The position numbers were made by a program, and so were the translations under genes. Under the pieces are notes generated by a model that did no database searches, was not told the DNA's origin, and worked only from the letters and a program-made list of their open reading frames with translations. A stretch of 64,000 bases of DNA, taken from positions 1-64,000 of the forward strand of contig NZ_JANFXK010000014.1 of assembly GCF_024459955.1 (NCBI RefSeq), read 5' to 3'. Positions within the stretch are counted from its first letter, which is position 1, and each line of letters opens with the position of its first letter. The stretch is from Anaerovorax odorimutans. Lineage in GTDB: Bacteria > Bacillota > Clostridia > Peptostreptococcales > Anaerovoracaceae. Below are positions 29,141-38,900 of the stretch, in pieces.

Positions 29141-30457
29141 TTATTCTACGAAAGCGTTGTAAATGGCTCGGATCGACGTTTCCAGATCTTTATTCTCAAC
29201 ACCTACGATAATGTTCATTTCGCTGGAGCCCTGGTCGATCATGCGAATGTTCACGCCTGCTTCCGCAAGAGCTGTGAACAGCTTTGCCGATACGCCGGGG
29301 CGGTCGGACATACCGTAGCCTACCGTAGCGATCAGCGCCACCTCCTCGGATACGTCGATGGTATCCGGCTTGAGCTGCTGCTGGAACTGTTCCAGAATCT
29401 CGTCCAGTCTGCCGTCGATGGATTTGTTGGAAAGAACGACCGATACCGTATCAATGCCGCTGGGCAGGTGCTCCAGAGGAATGTCAAAGTCCTCCAGAAT
29501 TCCCGTCAGCCTGCGGACAAAGCCCCTTTCATCGCTGAGCATATTCTTGTAAAGGGCAATTACCGTAAAATCCTTGCTGCCTGCGATACCGGTGATAATC
29601 TGTCCGTCTTCCAGCGGTCCTGCTTCGGCAGTGATGAGGGTACCCTCGTCTTCCGGCCGGTTGGTGTTGCGGATGTTGATGGGAATATCGGCGACTCTTG
29701 CCGGATAAATGGCGTCTTCGTGAAGCACCGAAGCTCCCATGTAGGAAAGCTCTCTCAGTTCCTTATAGGAAATGGTGCTGATCGGCTTGGCACCTTCCAC
29801 GATACGCGGGTCCGCCACCAGGAAACCGGATACGTCGGTCCAGTTTTCATAAACCTCTGCGCCTACGGCCCTGGCCACCAGCGCTCCTGTGATGTCGGAG
29901 CCTCCTCTGCTGAATGTCTTGACGCTGCCGTCCGGACTGCAGCCGTAAAAGCCGGGGATGGCCGCTCTGTCGTGCTTTGCCAGCTCTGCCTTCAATGCCT
30001 GGTCGGTCTCTTCTGCCAGCATCTTGCCCTTGGCGTTAAAGCGGATGAGACTCTGTGCGTCCACAAAGTCGTAGCCCAGATATGCCGCAATGAGTATGGC
30101 GTTGAGATATTCGCCTCTACTGGCAATGTAATCGGAAGTCGTTCCCTTTTCCAGATTCGACTTGATCTCATCCAGGTATTTCTGGATATTCACTTCCACC
30201 TCCAGGTTTACCTCCGTAACCTTATAGCGGTCGCACACCACCTGGAACAGCTGCTCATAAGGCAGGTTGTGTTCAATGTGCGTCTTGCACAGGTACAGCA
30301 GGTCCGTTACCTTGGTATCCCCGTCAAACCGTTTTCCCGGTGCGGAAACCACGATGTATTTCCGATCCGGATCAGCCTCAATGATCTTTTTCGTCTTTCC
30401 GATCTGAATGGCGTCCGCCACCGAGGAACCGCCGAATTTCGCTACTTTTATGCCCAT
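29141..30457 (-). CDS. lysC: Aspartate kinase
   Basis: 438 aa. It phosphorylates L-aspartate, the first step to lysine, methionine, threonine and diaminopimelate. The kinase domain (about 1-285) has VAKFGGSSVADA, the nucleotide site SRGGSDITGALVA and RADPRIV-type VADPRIVEGA. Two ACT domains follow (about 300-435; VALIATVGYGMSDRPGVSAK). GGAGG precedes the ATG. It starts 19 bases after the metK stop and so falls under the SAM riboswitch. That fits an isozyme serving methionine synthesis. The symbol is generic for the family. Confidence 0.92.
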   Translation of the reverse strand: MGIKVAKFGGSSVADAIQIGKTKKIIEADPDRKYIVVSAPGKRFDGDTKVTDLLYLCKTHIEHNLPYEQLFQVVCDRYKVTEVNLEVEVNIQKYLDEIKSNLEKGTTSDYIASRGEYLNAILIAAYLGYDFVDAQSLIRFNAKGKMLAEETDQALKAELAKHDRAAIPGFYGCSPDGSVKTFSRGGSDITGALVARAVGAEVYENWTDVSGFLVADPRIVEGAKPISTISYKELRELSYMGASVLHEDAIYPARVADIPINIRNTNRPEDEGTLITAEAGPLEDGQIITGIAGSKDFTVIALYKNMLSDERGFVRRLTGILEDFDIPLEHLPSGIDTVSVVLSNKSIDGRLDEILEQFQQQLKPDTIDVSEEVALIATVGYGMSDRPGVSAKLFTALAEAGVNIRMIDQGSSEMNIIVGVENKDLETSIRAIYNAFVE

Positions 30458-30475
30458 TTATCATTCCTCCTGTTT

Positions 30476-31663
30476 TTATAAAACGCCTGCGCTCTTTTTC
30501 AGAGCTTCGGCCTTATCTGTCTTTTCCCAAGGCACGTCAATGTCCGTTCTGCCAAAATGTCCGTATGCCGCCAGCTGTCTGTAGATCGGCCTTCTCAGGT
30601 CCAGATCGCGGATAATGGCCGCGGGCCGCAGGTCGAAATGTTCTTCCACCAGCTGGGCCAGCTTTTCATCGGAAACCTTTCCGGTCCCGAAGGAATCTAC
30701 CAGAACAGATACCGGTTTTGCCACGCCGATGGCGTACGCCAGCTGGATCTCGCATTTATCGGCCAGTCCTGCCGCCACCAGATTCTTTGCTGCGTATCTG
30801 GCCGCGTAAGCAGCGGAGCGGTCCACCTTCGTCGGGTCCTTACCGCTGAAAGCGCCGCCGCCGTGGCGTGCGTATCCGCCATAAGTATCTACAATAATCT
30901 TCCTGCCGGTCAGCCCGGAATCCCCGTGGGGCCCGCCGATAACAAACTTGCCGGTAGGGTTGACGAAGTATTTTGTGTTTTCATCCAAAAGTTCCGCGGG
31001 GATAATCGGTTTTACCACCTGTTCGATGATGTCCGCCTGGATCTGGTCGTGGGTCACGTCCGGGTCGTGCTGGGACGAAATCAGTACCGTATCGATCCGC
31101 TTTACTTTATCGTCATCGTATTCAACCGTTACCTGCGTTTTTCCGTCCGGTCTCAGATATGGCAGCAGTCCCGCTTTTCTCACTTCGGTCAGGCGTCTTG
31201 CCAGCTTGTGGGCCATAGCGATGGGCATCGGCATCAGTTCCGGGGTTTCATTGCAGGCAAAGCCAAACATGAGGCCCTGATCTCCGGCGCCGGTCTCCTC
31301 CGGCTCATCGGCCAGAACGCCTTCTTTATATTCCAGCGCTTTATCCACGCCCAGCGCGATATCCGGCGACTGCTCGTCGATAGCCGTCAGCACGGCGCAG
31401 GTCTTGCCGTCAAACCCGTAATCGCTTTTGGTATACCCGATATCACAGATCACGTCTCTGGCGATCTTCTGTATATCTATGTAACATTCGGTAGTAATTT
31501 CTCCCATAATCATCGCGTATCCGGTGTTCACCGTGGTTTCCGCAGCTACGCGTCCGTAAGGGTCCTGCTCGAAGATCGCATCTAAAATGGCGTCTGAGAT
31601 TTGGTCACAGACTTTATCCGGATGCCCTTCTGTCACTGATTCTGATGTAAAAAGTTTTTTCAT
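30476..31663 (-). CDS. metK: S-adenosylmethionine synthetase
   Basis: 395 aa. It makes SAM from methionine and ATP. Signatures: [20 protein letters not shown] at the N-terminus, [13 protein letters not shown] (about 115) and [16 protein letters not shown] (about 265). The start is the ATG at 31663, which follows GAGGAGGAACAATTG; an ATG eight codons upstream lies before this site. An S-box riboswitch in the leader closes the feedback loop on its own product. Confidence 0.97.
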   Translation of the reverse strand: MKKLFTSESVTEGHPDKVCDQISDAILDAIFEQDPYGRVAAETTVNTGYAMIMGEITTECYIDIQKIARDVICDIGYTKSDYGFDGKTCAVLTAIDEQSPDIALGVDKALEYKEGVLADEPEETGAGDQGLMFGFACNETPELMPMPIAMAHKLARRLTEVRKAGLLPYLRPDGKTQVTVEYDDDKVKRIDTVLISSQHDPDVTHDQIQADIIEQVVKPIIPAELLDENTKYFVNPTGKFVIGGPHGDSGLTGRKIIVDTYGGYARHGGGAFSGKDPTKVDRSAAYAARYAAKNLVAAGLADKCEIQLAYAIGVAKPVSVLVDSFGTGKVSDEKLAQLVEEHFDLRPAAIIRDLDLRRPIYRQLAAYGHFGRTDIDVPWEKTDKAEALKKSAGVL

Positions 31664-31704
31664 CAATTGTTCCTCCTCTTTTCTCATAGAATCCTCATCT
31701 AGCG

Positions 31705-31870
31705 AAAAAACCTCTTCTTAAAAGAAGAGGTTTGATATTTTCGTTATCTTTCCTCATCTTTCAGAATAAACTATTCTGTAGGATTTAGCACCTTTTCTGT
31801 TCCTTGAGAAACATCTAGGTTGCCGGGCTTCATTGGGCCTATTCCCTCTGCCGCTCTTAATAAGGATTTC
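31705..31870 (-). promoter_or_regulatory. SAM-I riboswitch (S box) with terminator
   Basis: On the minus strand the leader has CTTATTAAGAGCGGCAGAGG, GGCCCAATGAAGCCCGGCAA, AAGGTGCTAAATCC and the closing GATGAGG, all in S-box order (aptamer about 31752-31868). The terminator AAACCTCTTCTT-TT-AAGAAGAGGTTT with a T run is at 31705-31733. In this class SAM binding favours the terminator, shutting off metK and lysC when SAM is plentiful. Confidence 0.96.
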
Positions 31871-31895
31871 TATATGTTTTTTAATTACCTTATAT

Positions 31896-31923
31896 ATTAT
31901 ATAGTATTTAACCTGCTTGTCAA
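31896..31923 (-). promoter_or_regulatory. Promoter of the metK-lysC operon
   Basis: TTGACA (31918-31923), a 16-base spacer and TATAAT (31896-31901) on the minus strand, just before the S box. Confidence 0.8.
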
Positions 31924-31939
31924 TAGGTGCTATGCCTAC

Positions 31940-31967
31940 TTGTAATTTTTATAAAATGGGTTATACT
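31940..31967 (+). promoter_or_regulatory. Promoter of the unknown 393-aa protein
   Basis: TTGTAA (31940-31945), a 16-base spacer and TATACT (31962-31967), about 30 bases before the TTG start. Confidence 0.55.
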
Positions 31968-31998
31968 TTATGTATTATAATTTAAAGAGGTACCAATT

Positions 31999-33180
31999 TT
32001 GACCAAACCAAATTTTACAGTAATCGAGGGCGGACTCAGCGCTCCGAAAGAAACGCAGAAAAAATATTTCATGGGAGCCTATGTCACCGATACCCGTCTG
32101 ATGGGCGTTATGGGGCTTTATATACATTGGCGGATTCCTGAGCAGGAGATTTCTCCGGATTTTCACCAGTTCTTTTATCTGGACGCGGAAGAATACGGAT
32201 TTGAAACTTACAAGAGCATCTCGGGCAACAATGTGGAAGAGATCGCTGCCATCGAGCAGGCCATGATTGGCGGGCTGGGCGGCAAAAAGGTGGAGGTCAC
32301 GGAGCGGGAAGCCAGATATCTGCTGTGCGAGTACGCTCGCTTTAACCAGCGTCACAAGCTGCCCTTGCCGGAAGGCCGGGAGGAATATGAATTTCTCATC
32401 GAGCATCCCACGGTGCTCAACCCCAATGAGCAGAAATTGCTGATTGATAAGCAGTGCGACCGGATTGTTTCCGCCTATCAGGTTATCAATTATTTTCTGA
32501 TGCGCTGCTTTGGCCACGACTATGAAGCGGCCTCCTGGCTCACCGAGGGGGAATTTCCTCTGGACATATACGCCGAACATCGTCCGGCGACTCTGTGCAA
32601 GAACACCATTGACGAAAACGAACTGGAGCCGGGTACTTATCTGTGTGAATCCCTGATCGAATATAACGATCAGTACACGCTGCTGGTATCGGAAATAACC
32701 GTAAATAAAAACCGGATCACTTCCTTTGAAAAGTGTTCCGGCTTTCCGGTCAGCCCCACTGAGGCGGCGATGATGCTCTCCCGTCCTGAATTCGTTACGG
32801 TGTATGAAGTTCTCATGACGCCTGAAGATTTCAGCAGCAGCATCGGGCAAATGACCCATGGAACGATGATGACGCCCCATGAAAATGGCAAGCTTTTTCT
32901 TGCGTTCAATAACAATAACAATCATGTCAACAAACGGATTTTCCGTCTCAGCGAGGACGTTTTCGGGCTGTATTACATCACCGATTACGGCCAGCTGATC
33001 GTTTCCTCCTACAGCCTCAGCGGAATCCACGCCCTGGAGCGGGATCTGCGGAAAAGCGTGCTGGCGCCTTATCTGATGGCGACAGCCAAGTACGAATTCA
33101 AGGAACCGATCCTCTATGAATTCATCCAGAGCGATTTTGAGGATTTCAACGAATTCCTCGATTTTATACGGAACGAATAA
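31999..33180 (+). CDS. Protein of unknown function (393 aa)
   Basis: Starts at TTG with AGAGG 8 bases upstream. The protein is soluble and acidic, with no signal peptide or membrane segment. I do not recognise a family. Visible features are a run of asparagines (FNNNNNHVN, about residue 308) and many conserved-looking aromatic and acidic residues. Two halves may be alpha/beta. It is monocistronic between the divergent metK operon and a convergent serine hydrolase, whose 3' end it overlaps by 17 bases. Confidence 0.75.
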   Translation: MTKPNFTVIEGGLSAPKETQKKYFMGAYVTDTRLMGVMGLYIHWRIPEQEISPDFHQFFYLDAEEYGFETYKSISGNNVEEIAAIEQAMIGGLGGKKVEVTEREARYLLCEYARFNQRHKLPLPEGREEYEFLIEHPTVLNPNEQKLLIDKQCDRIVSAYQVINYFLMRCFGHDYEAASWLTEGEFPLDIYAEHRPATLCKNTIDENELEPGTYLCESLIEYNDQYTLLVSEITVNKNRITSFEKCSGFPVSPTEAAMMLSRPEFVTVYEVLMTPEDFSSSIGQMTHGTMMTPHENGKLFLAFNNNNNHVNKRIFRLSEDVFGLYYITDYGQLIVSSYSLSGIHALERDLRKSVLAPYLMATAKYEFKEPILYEFIQSDFEDFNEFLDFIRNE

Positions 33181-34246
33181 GGATTTCGAAAATCTTTTTA
33201 TTGATCTTTTTTACTGCTCCGCGGCTGATGTTTGACACCACGGTAACGTGGGCGCAGAGCGCGGGGCAGATCCAGAAGCTGGCGCGGAATCCGTCATCCG
33301 TGCCCTCATGTCCATAGATATCGTATTCTCCCTGACGGCGCATGAACCATCCCAGGCCCATTCCTTCTCCGTTATTGGGGACCGTGGCGCGCTTTTTCCA
33401 TATTTCTTCGTAAGTTTTCTCTTTGAAAAACTTTCTCTCGAGATGAGCCTTCGCCCATTTGGCCAAATCGAAAACATTGCTGGTCAGCGTCGAGCTGGGG
33501 CCGTGCTGTCGGTTGTACGGATAATAGTTTTCCAAAATAATATGTTTTTCTTTGTCCTTTGTATGGGGCATCGCCATTCCCGCCCGGCTCAAGTCTTTGA
33601 GATCCAGGCTGCCATCCGCCCGCTCAAAAGTCAGGAATGTGGAATCGTCCATTTCCAGCGGGTCTAAGATAAATTCCTTCATATACTGTTCGTAACTCCG
33701 CCCCGATACTTCCGAGATAATCAGTCCCAAAAGCTCATAGGCGATATTGCTGTAGCGGAATTTGTTTTCCGCCGGAGACCACAGCATATGGGAATCCTTT
33801 ACCTCCCCGCTGAGGGCGTAGTTTTTCAGTGCCAGTTCATCTGTCTGCGGTTCATCCCAGTGATAGTCCTCCACATCGCCCATTCCCGATGTATGGGTCA
33901 ACATATGAATCAGCTGTATTTCCCCATATCGCTCATCTGCGATAGACACGTAAGGCAGCAGGTCCGCAAGCCGGTCCGTAAGGCTCAGCTTTCCCTTTTC
34001 GCACAGCTGCAGGATTCCCGCGGAAGTAAACAGCTTGGATACGGACGCCATATGAAAAATATGTTCCGGCATCAGGGGTTCCTTCGTTGTAACATCCTTT
34101 ACGCCCAAAGCCTTTTTATAGTTCAGTCCCCGAAGATGCGCGGGGCCCTTTTCCCCCACCTCTACCGAAATGGCCAGGCCCGGCAGATCGTGGTAAAAAA
34201 GCGCTTCTTCCGCATATCCATCCAGTTGTTTTATGATATTTTCCAT
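33164..34246 (-). CDS. Serine hydrolase, beta-lactamase/DD-peptidase (class C-like) family
   Basis: 360 aa. The three active-site motifs of the penicillin-recognising fold are visible: SVSKLF (SxxK, about residue 69), YSN in KFRYSNIAYELLG (about 163), and HEG in YGHEGTDDG (about 310), the equivalent of KTG. There is no signal peptide, so it is probably cytoplasmic and an esterase or peptidase rather than a true beta-lactamase. AAGGAAGAATCGCA precedes the ATG. Confidence 0.85.
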   Translation of the reverse strand: MENIIKQLDGYAEEALFYHDLPGLAISVEVGEKGPAHLRGLNYKKALGVKDVTTKEPLMPEHIFHMASVSKLFTSAGILQLCEKGKLSLTDRLADLLPYVSIADERYGEIQLIHMLTHTSGMGDVEDYHWDEPQTDELALKNYALSGEVKDSHMLWSPAENKFRYSNIAYELLGLIISEVSGRSYEQYMKEFILDPLEMDDSTFLTFERADGSLDLKDLSRAGMAMPHTKDKEKHIILENYYPYNRQHGPSSTLTSNVFDLAKWAKAHLERKFFKEKTYEEIWKKRATVPNNGEGMGLGWFMRRQGEYDIYGHEGTDDGFRASFWICPALCAHVTVVSNISRGAVKKINKKIFEILIRSV

Positions 34247-34348
34247 TGCGATTCTTCCTTTCCTTGGTTATAATCTATGGTGCGACCGTTCAATATCGTA
34301 AAGTTTTATCCGGCAGCTCGTAGCCGCTGTGCCGCAAACGGCGGTTCC

Positions 34349-34506
34349 GGTAACTATTCCCGATTTTTTCGAAAAGTTACGCACTTTTCAACGATCCTGC
34401 GGCCTTCAAAACAGTCGGTAGCACAAATTTTCGTTTTTTACAGTTTCGAACACCCGCGGGACCCACAACTTTGCGTAACTTTGCATCAATTTTTTGAAAA
34501 GTTACC
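34349..34506 (+). repeat. Family A repeat, copy 2 (158 bp)
   Basis: Begins GGTAACTATTCC and ends TGAAAAGTTACC. It shares internal blocks GTTACGCACTTTTCAACGAT, GGTAGCACAAATTTTC and ACCCACAACTTTGCGTAAC with copy 1 and has the same length. It lies between the serine hydrolase and the aldo/keto reductase, directly upstream of two family C units. Confidence 0.75.
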
Positions 34507-34546
34507 GCAGCCCGCAAGCCGGCCCCGACTCATTCAGACCAGAATC

Positions 34547-34707
34547 GTATAACTTGCAAGCCACGTCGCAGCAAGTTTCACTATTTTCTTCCTTGCGGCA
34601 ACGCCGTATTCAGTGATGAAAATAGTATAAGATGCGAGCCGAGTCGAGCATCTTTCACTTATTCTGCACCTTGCGGCAACGCCGGTATCAATTCGCTCAG
34701 AATAGTA
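34547..34707 (+). repeat. Two tandem family C hairpin units
   Basis: Each unit of about 80 bp has TATAA, a first hairpin, TTTCAC and a second hairpin. Unit 1: AACTTGC/GCAAGTT (34551-34557, 34571-34577), then ACTATTTTC/GAAAATAGT (34580-34588, 34618-34626). Unit 2: AAGATGC/GCATCTT (34629-34635, 34648-34654), then TATTCTG/CAGAATA (34660-34666, 34698-34704). Loops are conserved (GCCACGTCG or GCCGAGTCG; CCTTGCGGCAACGCCG) while the stems are unrelated in sequence but still complementary. The array ends about 25 bases before the aldo/keto reductase start. Confidence 0.8.
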
Positions 34708-34734
34708 TAACACAAAAGATAAGGAGATGAATAT

Positions 34735-35865
34735 ATGCAATATCGTACATTTAACAAAACAGGAGAACAGGTTTCCCTCCTTGGAACCGGCACCATGCGT
34801 CTGCCCCTCTCAGAGGACGGGACCGTAGACCGCGCAGAGGCGATCTCCATGATCCGCCAGTCCATCGACCGAGGGGTAAATTATGTGGATACCGCCTATA
34901 TGTACCACGACGGCGAAAGCGAAAAAATTGTCGGCGAGGCGCTGAAAGACGGTTATCGCGAAAAGGTTCTGCTGGCGGACAAAATGCCCGTGTGGCTGGC
35001 AAAGGACGAAGAAAAAATGAAGGAGCTCTTTGAAGAGCAGTTCAGCCGCCTGCAGGTGGATGTAATCGATATGTATCTGGTTCATAACATCACGGTTCCT
35101 GTCTGGAAACGGGCGAAAAAATTTAAACTGATGGAATTCCTGGAGGAGCAGCGGGCAAAGGGCAGAATCAAGCATATCGGCTTTTCGTTCCACGATGAGC
35201 TTTCTCTCTTCAAAGAGGTGATCGATGCCTATCCGTGGGATTTCTGCCAGATCCAGCTCAATTACATGGACAAGGATTTCCAGGCCGGTGAAGAAGGCCT
35301 CCGGTACGCGGCAGAAAAAAATATTCCTGTGGTAATCATGGAACCTTTGAAGGGCGGCAAGCTGACCGATGCGCTGCCTTCCTCCGTGGAAAAGCTGTGG
35401 AAACAGGCTGAGATCCAAAGGACTCCTGCCGAATGGGCCTTCCGCTGGGTAGCGAACCACCCGGAAGTCATGGTGATTTTAAGCGGCATGAGCGCAAAGG
35501 AGCAGCTGGAGGAAAACCTGCGCATCCTCTCCGACGCTGAGCCGAACAGCCTGACGGAAAAGGAGCTGTCGATCATCGACCGGGTATCGGATGAATACAA
35601 CAAGCTGATACAGTATTCCTGCACAGCCTGCAAATACTGCATGCCCTGCCCGAAAAAAATCGACATCCCAACGGCAATCAATTTTTATAACGAATGGTTT
35701 CTCTATGAAGGAAACCCCAAAATCAAGGAAGACTACCCCACATGGCTCACCAAGGGCAGACAGCCCGGCGACTGTGTGGGCTGCAAGGCCTGCGAGGATC
35801 ACTGCCCGCAGCACCTGCCGATCAGTGAGATCATGGAAAAAACAGCGGCGATCTTTGAAGATTAA
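34735..35865 (+). CDS. Aldo/keto reductase with C-terminal 4Fe-4S domain
   Basis: 376 aa. A TIM-barrel aldo/keto reductase (about 1-285; the catalytic tyrosine lies in YVDTAYMYHDGESE) carries a ferredoxin-like tail with two cysteine clusters, CTACKYCMPCPKKIDIP and CVGCKACEDHCPQHLPIS. Such fusions are common in anaerobes and probably pass electrons between ferredoxin and a carbonyl substrate or NAD(P)H. The substrate is unknown. AAGGAGATGAATAT precedes the ATG. Confidence 0.93.
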   Translation: MQYRTFNKTGEQVSLLGTGTMRLPLSEDGTVDRAEAISMIRQSIDRGVNYVDTAYMYHDGESEKIVGEALKDGYREKVLLADKMPVWLAKDEEKMKELFEEQFSRLQVDVIDMYLVHNITVPVWKRAKKFKLMEFLEEQRAKGRIKHIGFSFHDELSLFKEVIDAYPWDFCQIQLNYMDKDFQAGEEGLRYAAEKNIPVVIMEPLKGGKLTDALPSSVEKLWKQAEIQRTPAEWAFRWVANHPEVMVILSGMSAKEQLEENLRILSDAEPNSLTEKELSIIDRVSDEYNKLIQYSCTACKYCMPCPKKIDIPTAINFYNEWFLYEGNPKIKEDYPTWLTKGRQPGDCVGCKACEDHCPQHLPISEIMEKTAAIFED

Positions 35866-35876
35866 TCCTAAGCCAG

Positions 35877-35916
35877 AAAGAAACCGGAACTGCCCTTTGG
35901 CTGCTCCGGTTTCTTT
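35877..35916. terminator. Bidirectional terminator
   Basis: AAAGAAACCGGA pairs with TCCGGTTTCTTT between the convergent aldo/keto reductase and pilin-like genes. Confidence 0.85.
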
Positions 35917-35948
35917 TATTATACGATCCGCTCATTCACAGCGAAATT

Positions 35949-38900
35949 TTATTTTTCATCCGGCCTTCTTCTGATAAACGCCGCCAGCGCCATAAGGGCT
36001 GCCAGTGCGGCAAGAATTGCCAATGGAAGAATTTCCATGTCATCGCCGGTTTGAACGCTCTTCACGTCCTTTGTATCCTTAGATACTGTCGTCTTTGTGG
36101 ACGAAGTTGTAATGACCGTTTTGTTCCCATCATCCCCGCCGTTATCGTAGTAATATTGGATCACATCTTCCGGCGGCCCCTCTTCTTTGTTGAGGGTGTT
36201 GATGATATTGAAACTGTCTGCCGCATAAGATGCGGTATATCCCGGAACCTCCCGCTCTCTCAGCGTATAGGTAATCGGCTTATCCTCTTTATCATAATAG
36301 ACTTCAGGCTCGTAGATATATTTCCAATCGCCGTTTGCGTCCGGACTTACCCGAATGGTATCTACGACCGTTCCATTGGCCAGAATATCTACTAAAATGA
36401 ATTCCGGCCTGAGTCCCTTGACATTATTGTCATCTACCCAGACTTTCTCTCCTTCAATCGGATAATATTCTTCAATCAGAGTGTTGACAATCCCGATTTC
36501 ACGGCTACCACCGATATAGGACGGCAGATATCCGCTGGACTCCGTTTCTTCATTGCCCACCATGGTTTCTTTTACTGTATAGTTGATTTCTTTTTTTGTA
36601 TCCTCGCTGTATCTTGGGAGATCGCTGAACGCATACCTCCAGCTGCCGTCCTCATCAGGCCGAACGATCTGTTCGTCAACTTTTTGGCCATCCCCGTACA
36701 GGGTAAGGGTTATCTGATCCGGTCTGGTCTGATATGCATTATTGTGATCCTCCCAGGTCTTTACTCCTGAAACACTCACATCATTTACCTGTTTCAGCGT
36801 ATTGACAATATCAAGGCCTTCCTCTGTTTTTTGATATTCTGTTTCATAGCCTTCCACGTTATCTTCTTCCACTGTATAGCTAATTGCTTTTCCCTTGGTA
36901 TCAAATTCAGGCAAACCACTGAAACTGTACGTCCAGTTTCCGGTCTGCGGATCAGGCGTAACCACCTGATGATCGATTTCCTCGTTATCCCGCATCAGCC
37001 GCACGGTAATGGAGCCCGGTCTGGTTTCGCTCTCGTTATCGCCGTCGATCCAGGTCTTGGTTCCGGAAACAGATGCGGTCCTGGTTTTATTGTCAAAGGC
37101 TACCTTTGCTACGGTTGAGGTGAATGTTTCATCCTTGTAATACTGCCTGGAGGCCATCAATCGGTCTTGTGCACCATCTGCTATCCATACCACAACCTTT
37201 ACATAAAAACTGGTCGAATCATACACATATCTGCTGTTGTCCGGATTAGGCAGTTCTTCTATTTTATACAAAAAGGTGCCTGGCTTTGTAAATTGCAGGA
37301 GGCCAAATGAAACCTCATTCCCCTTGTTCTGCGCCAGAATCTGGTCTGGAGCTCCGTCTCGATCCGGACTGCTGCTGAGCAGGCTCGCCTTAAAGGAAAA
37401 GATCTGGTCTTCCCCAGGAATTTTTCCGTCTACAGTTTTGTTCGCTGTAAAAATGCTATTAACCGGCAGTATCTCCGGAGTCGTATTATTGAAAACTGGT
37501 TCCGTGTTTATGGGTTCGCTCACTATTCCATCTTCATACGTTTTATAATATGTTATCGTCTGACTCAGCCGTTCTCCGTTTGCTACCACTTTAACCTCTG
37601 CGTAATATTTTTGTTGGTCATAGGCAAAGTTATGGCTAGAGCTTATCATAGCATTTTCGCTCAGTTGATAAATATAGGTGCCTGGCTGCTCCAATGTCAC
37701 AGGTCCTATGGTAATATCACCGTCCGCCGTATTGGTCCCCTCCACAGATCTGGTCGCGTAGTCAATGCCCCCGGGGTTGACTAATTCCGCCTTGAATTTG
37801 AACAGCCCGTCATATCCCTGGAATGGCTTTCCGTCTATATGTTTTTTCGCCTTAAAGGATGCAGTTATCGGCGCCAGCCTACTGTTGCTGAATTCTATGC
37901 CGGTCACAGTCTGCGTGCATGCTGAATTCGTATAAAATCCAACTATATTCGCTTTGAGACTGCCTGAGGCAGAAGTAACTTTTATCTTTGCGTAATAGAC
38001 TTTATCATCATAAACATAGGCTTTGCCGCCGCTATCTTTGACTTCCCGTATTCTATAAACGTACTCGCCTTCTTTATCATACGTAAAGCTAAAGGTTACG
38101 CTGCCGCCCTGGTTTTCTACGGTCTGCGGCTGCTGGCTCACTCCCGCCGGAGCGCTGACCGGTTCAGCCTTAAAAGAAAATTTCTCCGTGGCTGTCGGTA
38201 TCTGTCCCCCTACCGTCTTGGATGCAGACAGTTCTAAAGTCACAGGCTTGCTTCCTGACGGCTCAAAGTTGCCTATATTGAAATGGCTTACCTTGTCCGC
38301 GCTTGGCGCAAGCACATAAGTTGCTCCGTCTATCTCCACGCCGAAATAGTAGGTTCCGCCATTTGTCCCGGACACAGTATAGGATGCTCCCATCCCGGAT
38401 GTGTAGAAATAACGGGTAACACCGTTTACAAGACTCTTATCGTTCTGCTTGAAATAATCCCAGGCTTCCTGCTGCTCACTTTCGGTGAGCGGGGACTGTG
38501 TCCAGAGAATGGCGAATCCTGCCTGTTTGACAACTGCACAATTTCCGGTAAGCTTTACTCCAACACAGCCTTTATACGGCCCTTCATTGATGCTTATGAA
38601 CTCACCGCTCTTTTCGTATTTCTGAAAATCGCTGTCCCCGCCTGAGGGCTTGTCCTTTCCTTTTTGCGGTTTTCCCTTCAGGCCCGCAGCGTTTGCGGCC
38701 GCTGCTTTTATTATGGGCGCGCTGTTAGTAATTTGCTCTTTTTCTTTAAAGAAAACCTTTATATTCTGGTCCGCGTTTATGTCCCCAATCCGGTAAACTG
38801 CGGTATTTCCGTTCAGTTCGGTGCTTTCCGCTCTGCTCCCATTTACTTGAACCTGAGCGATTTCATAGTTTTCTTTTGGGGAAATCTCCAGTTTTACATG

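Noticed and set aside
34553-34712. Tandem hairpins considered as a CRISPR array
   Set aside because: Only two units, no constant repeat separated by unique spacers, and no cas genes. The variable part is the paired stem.
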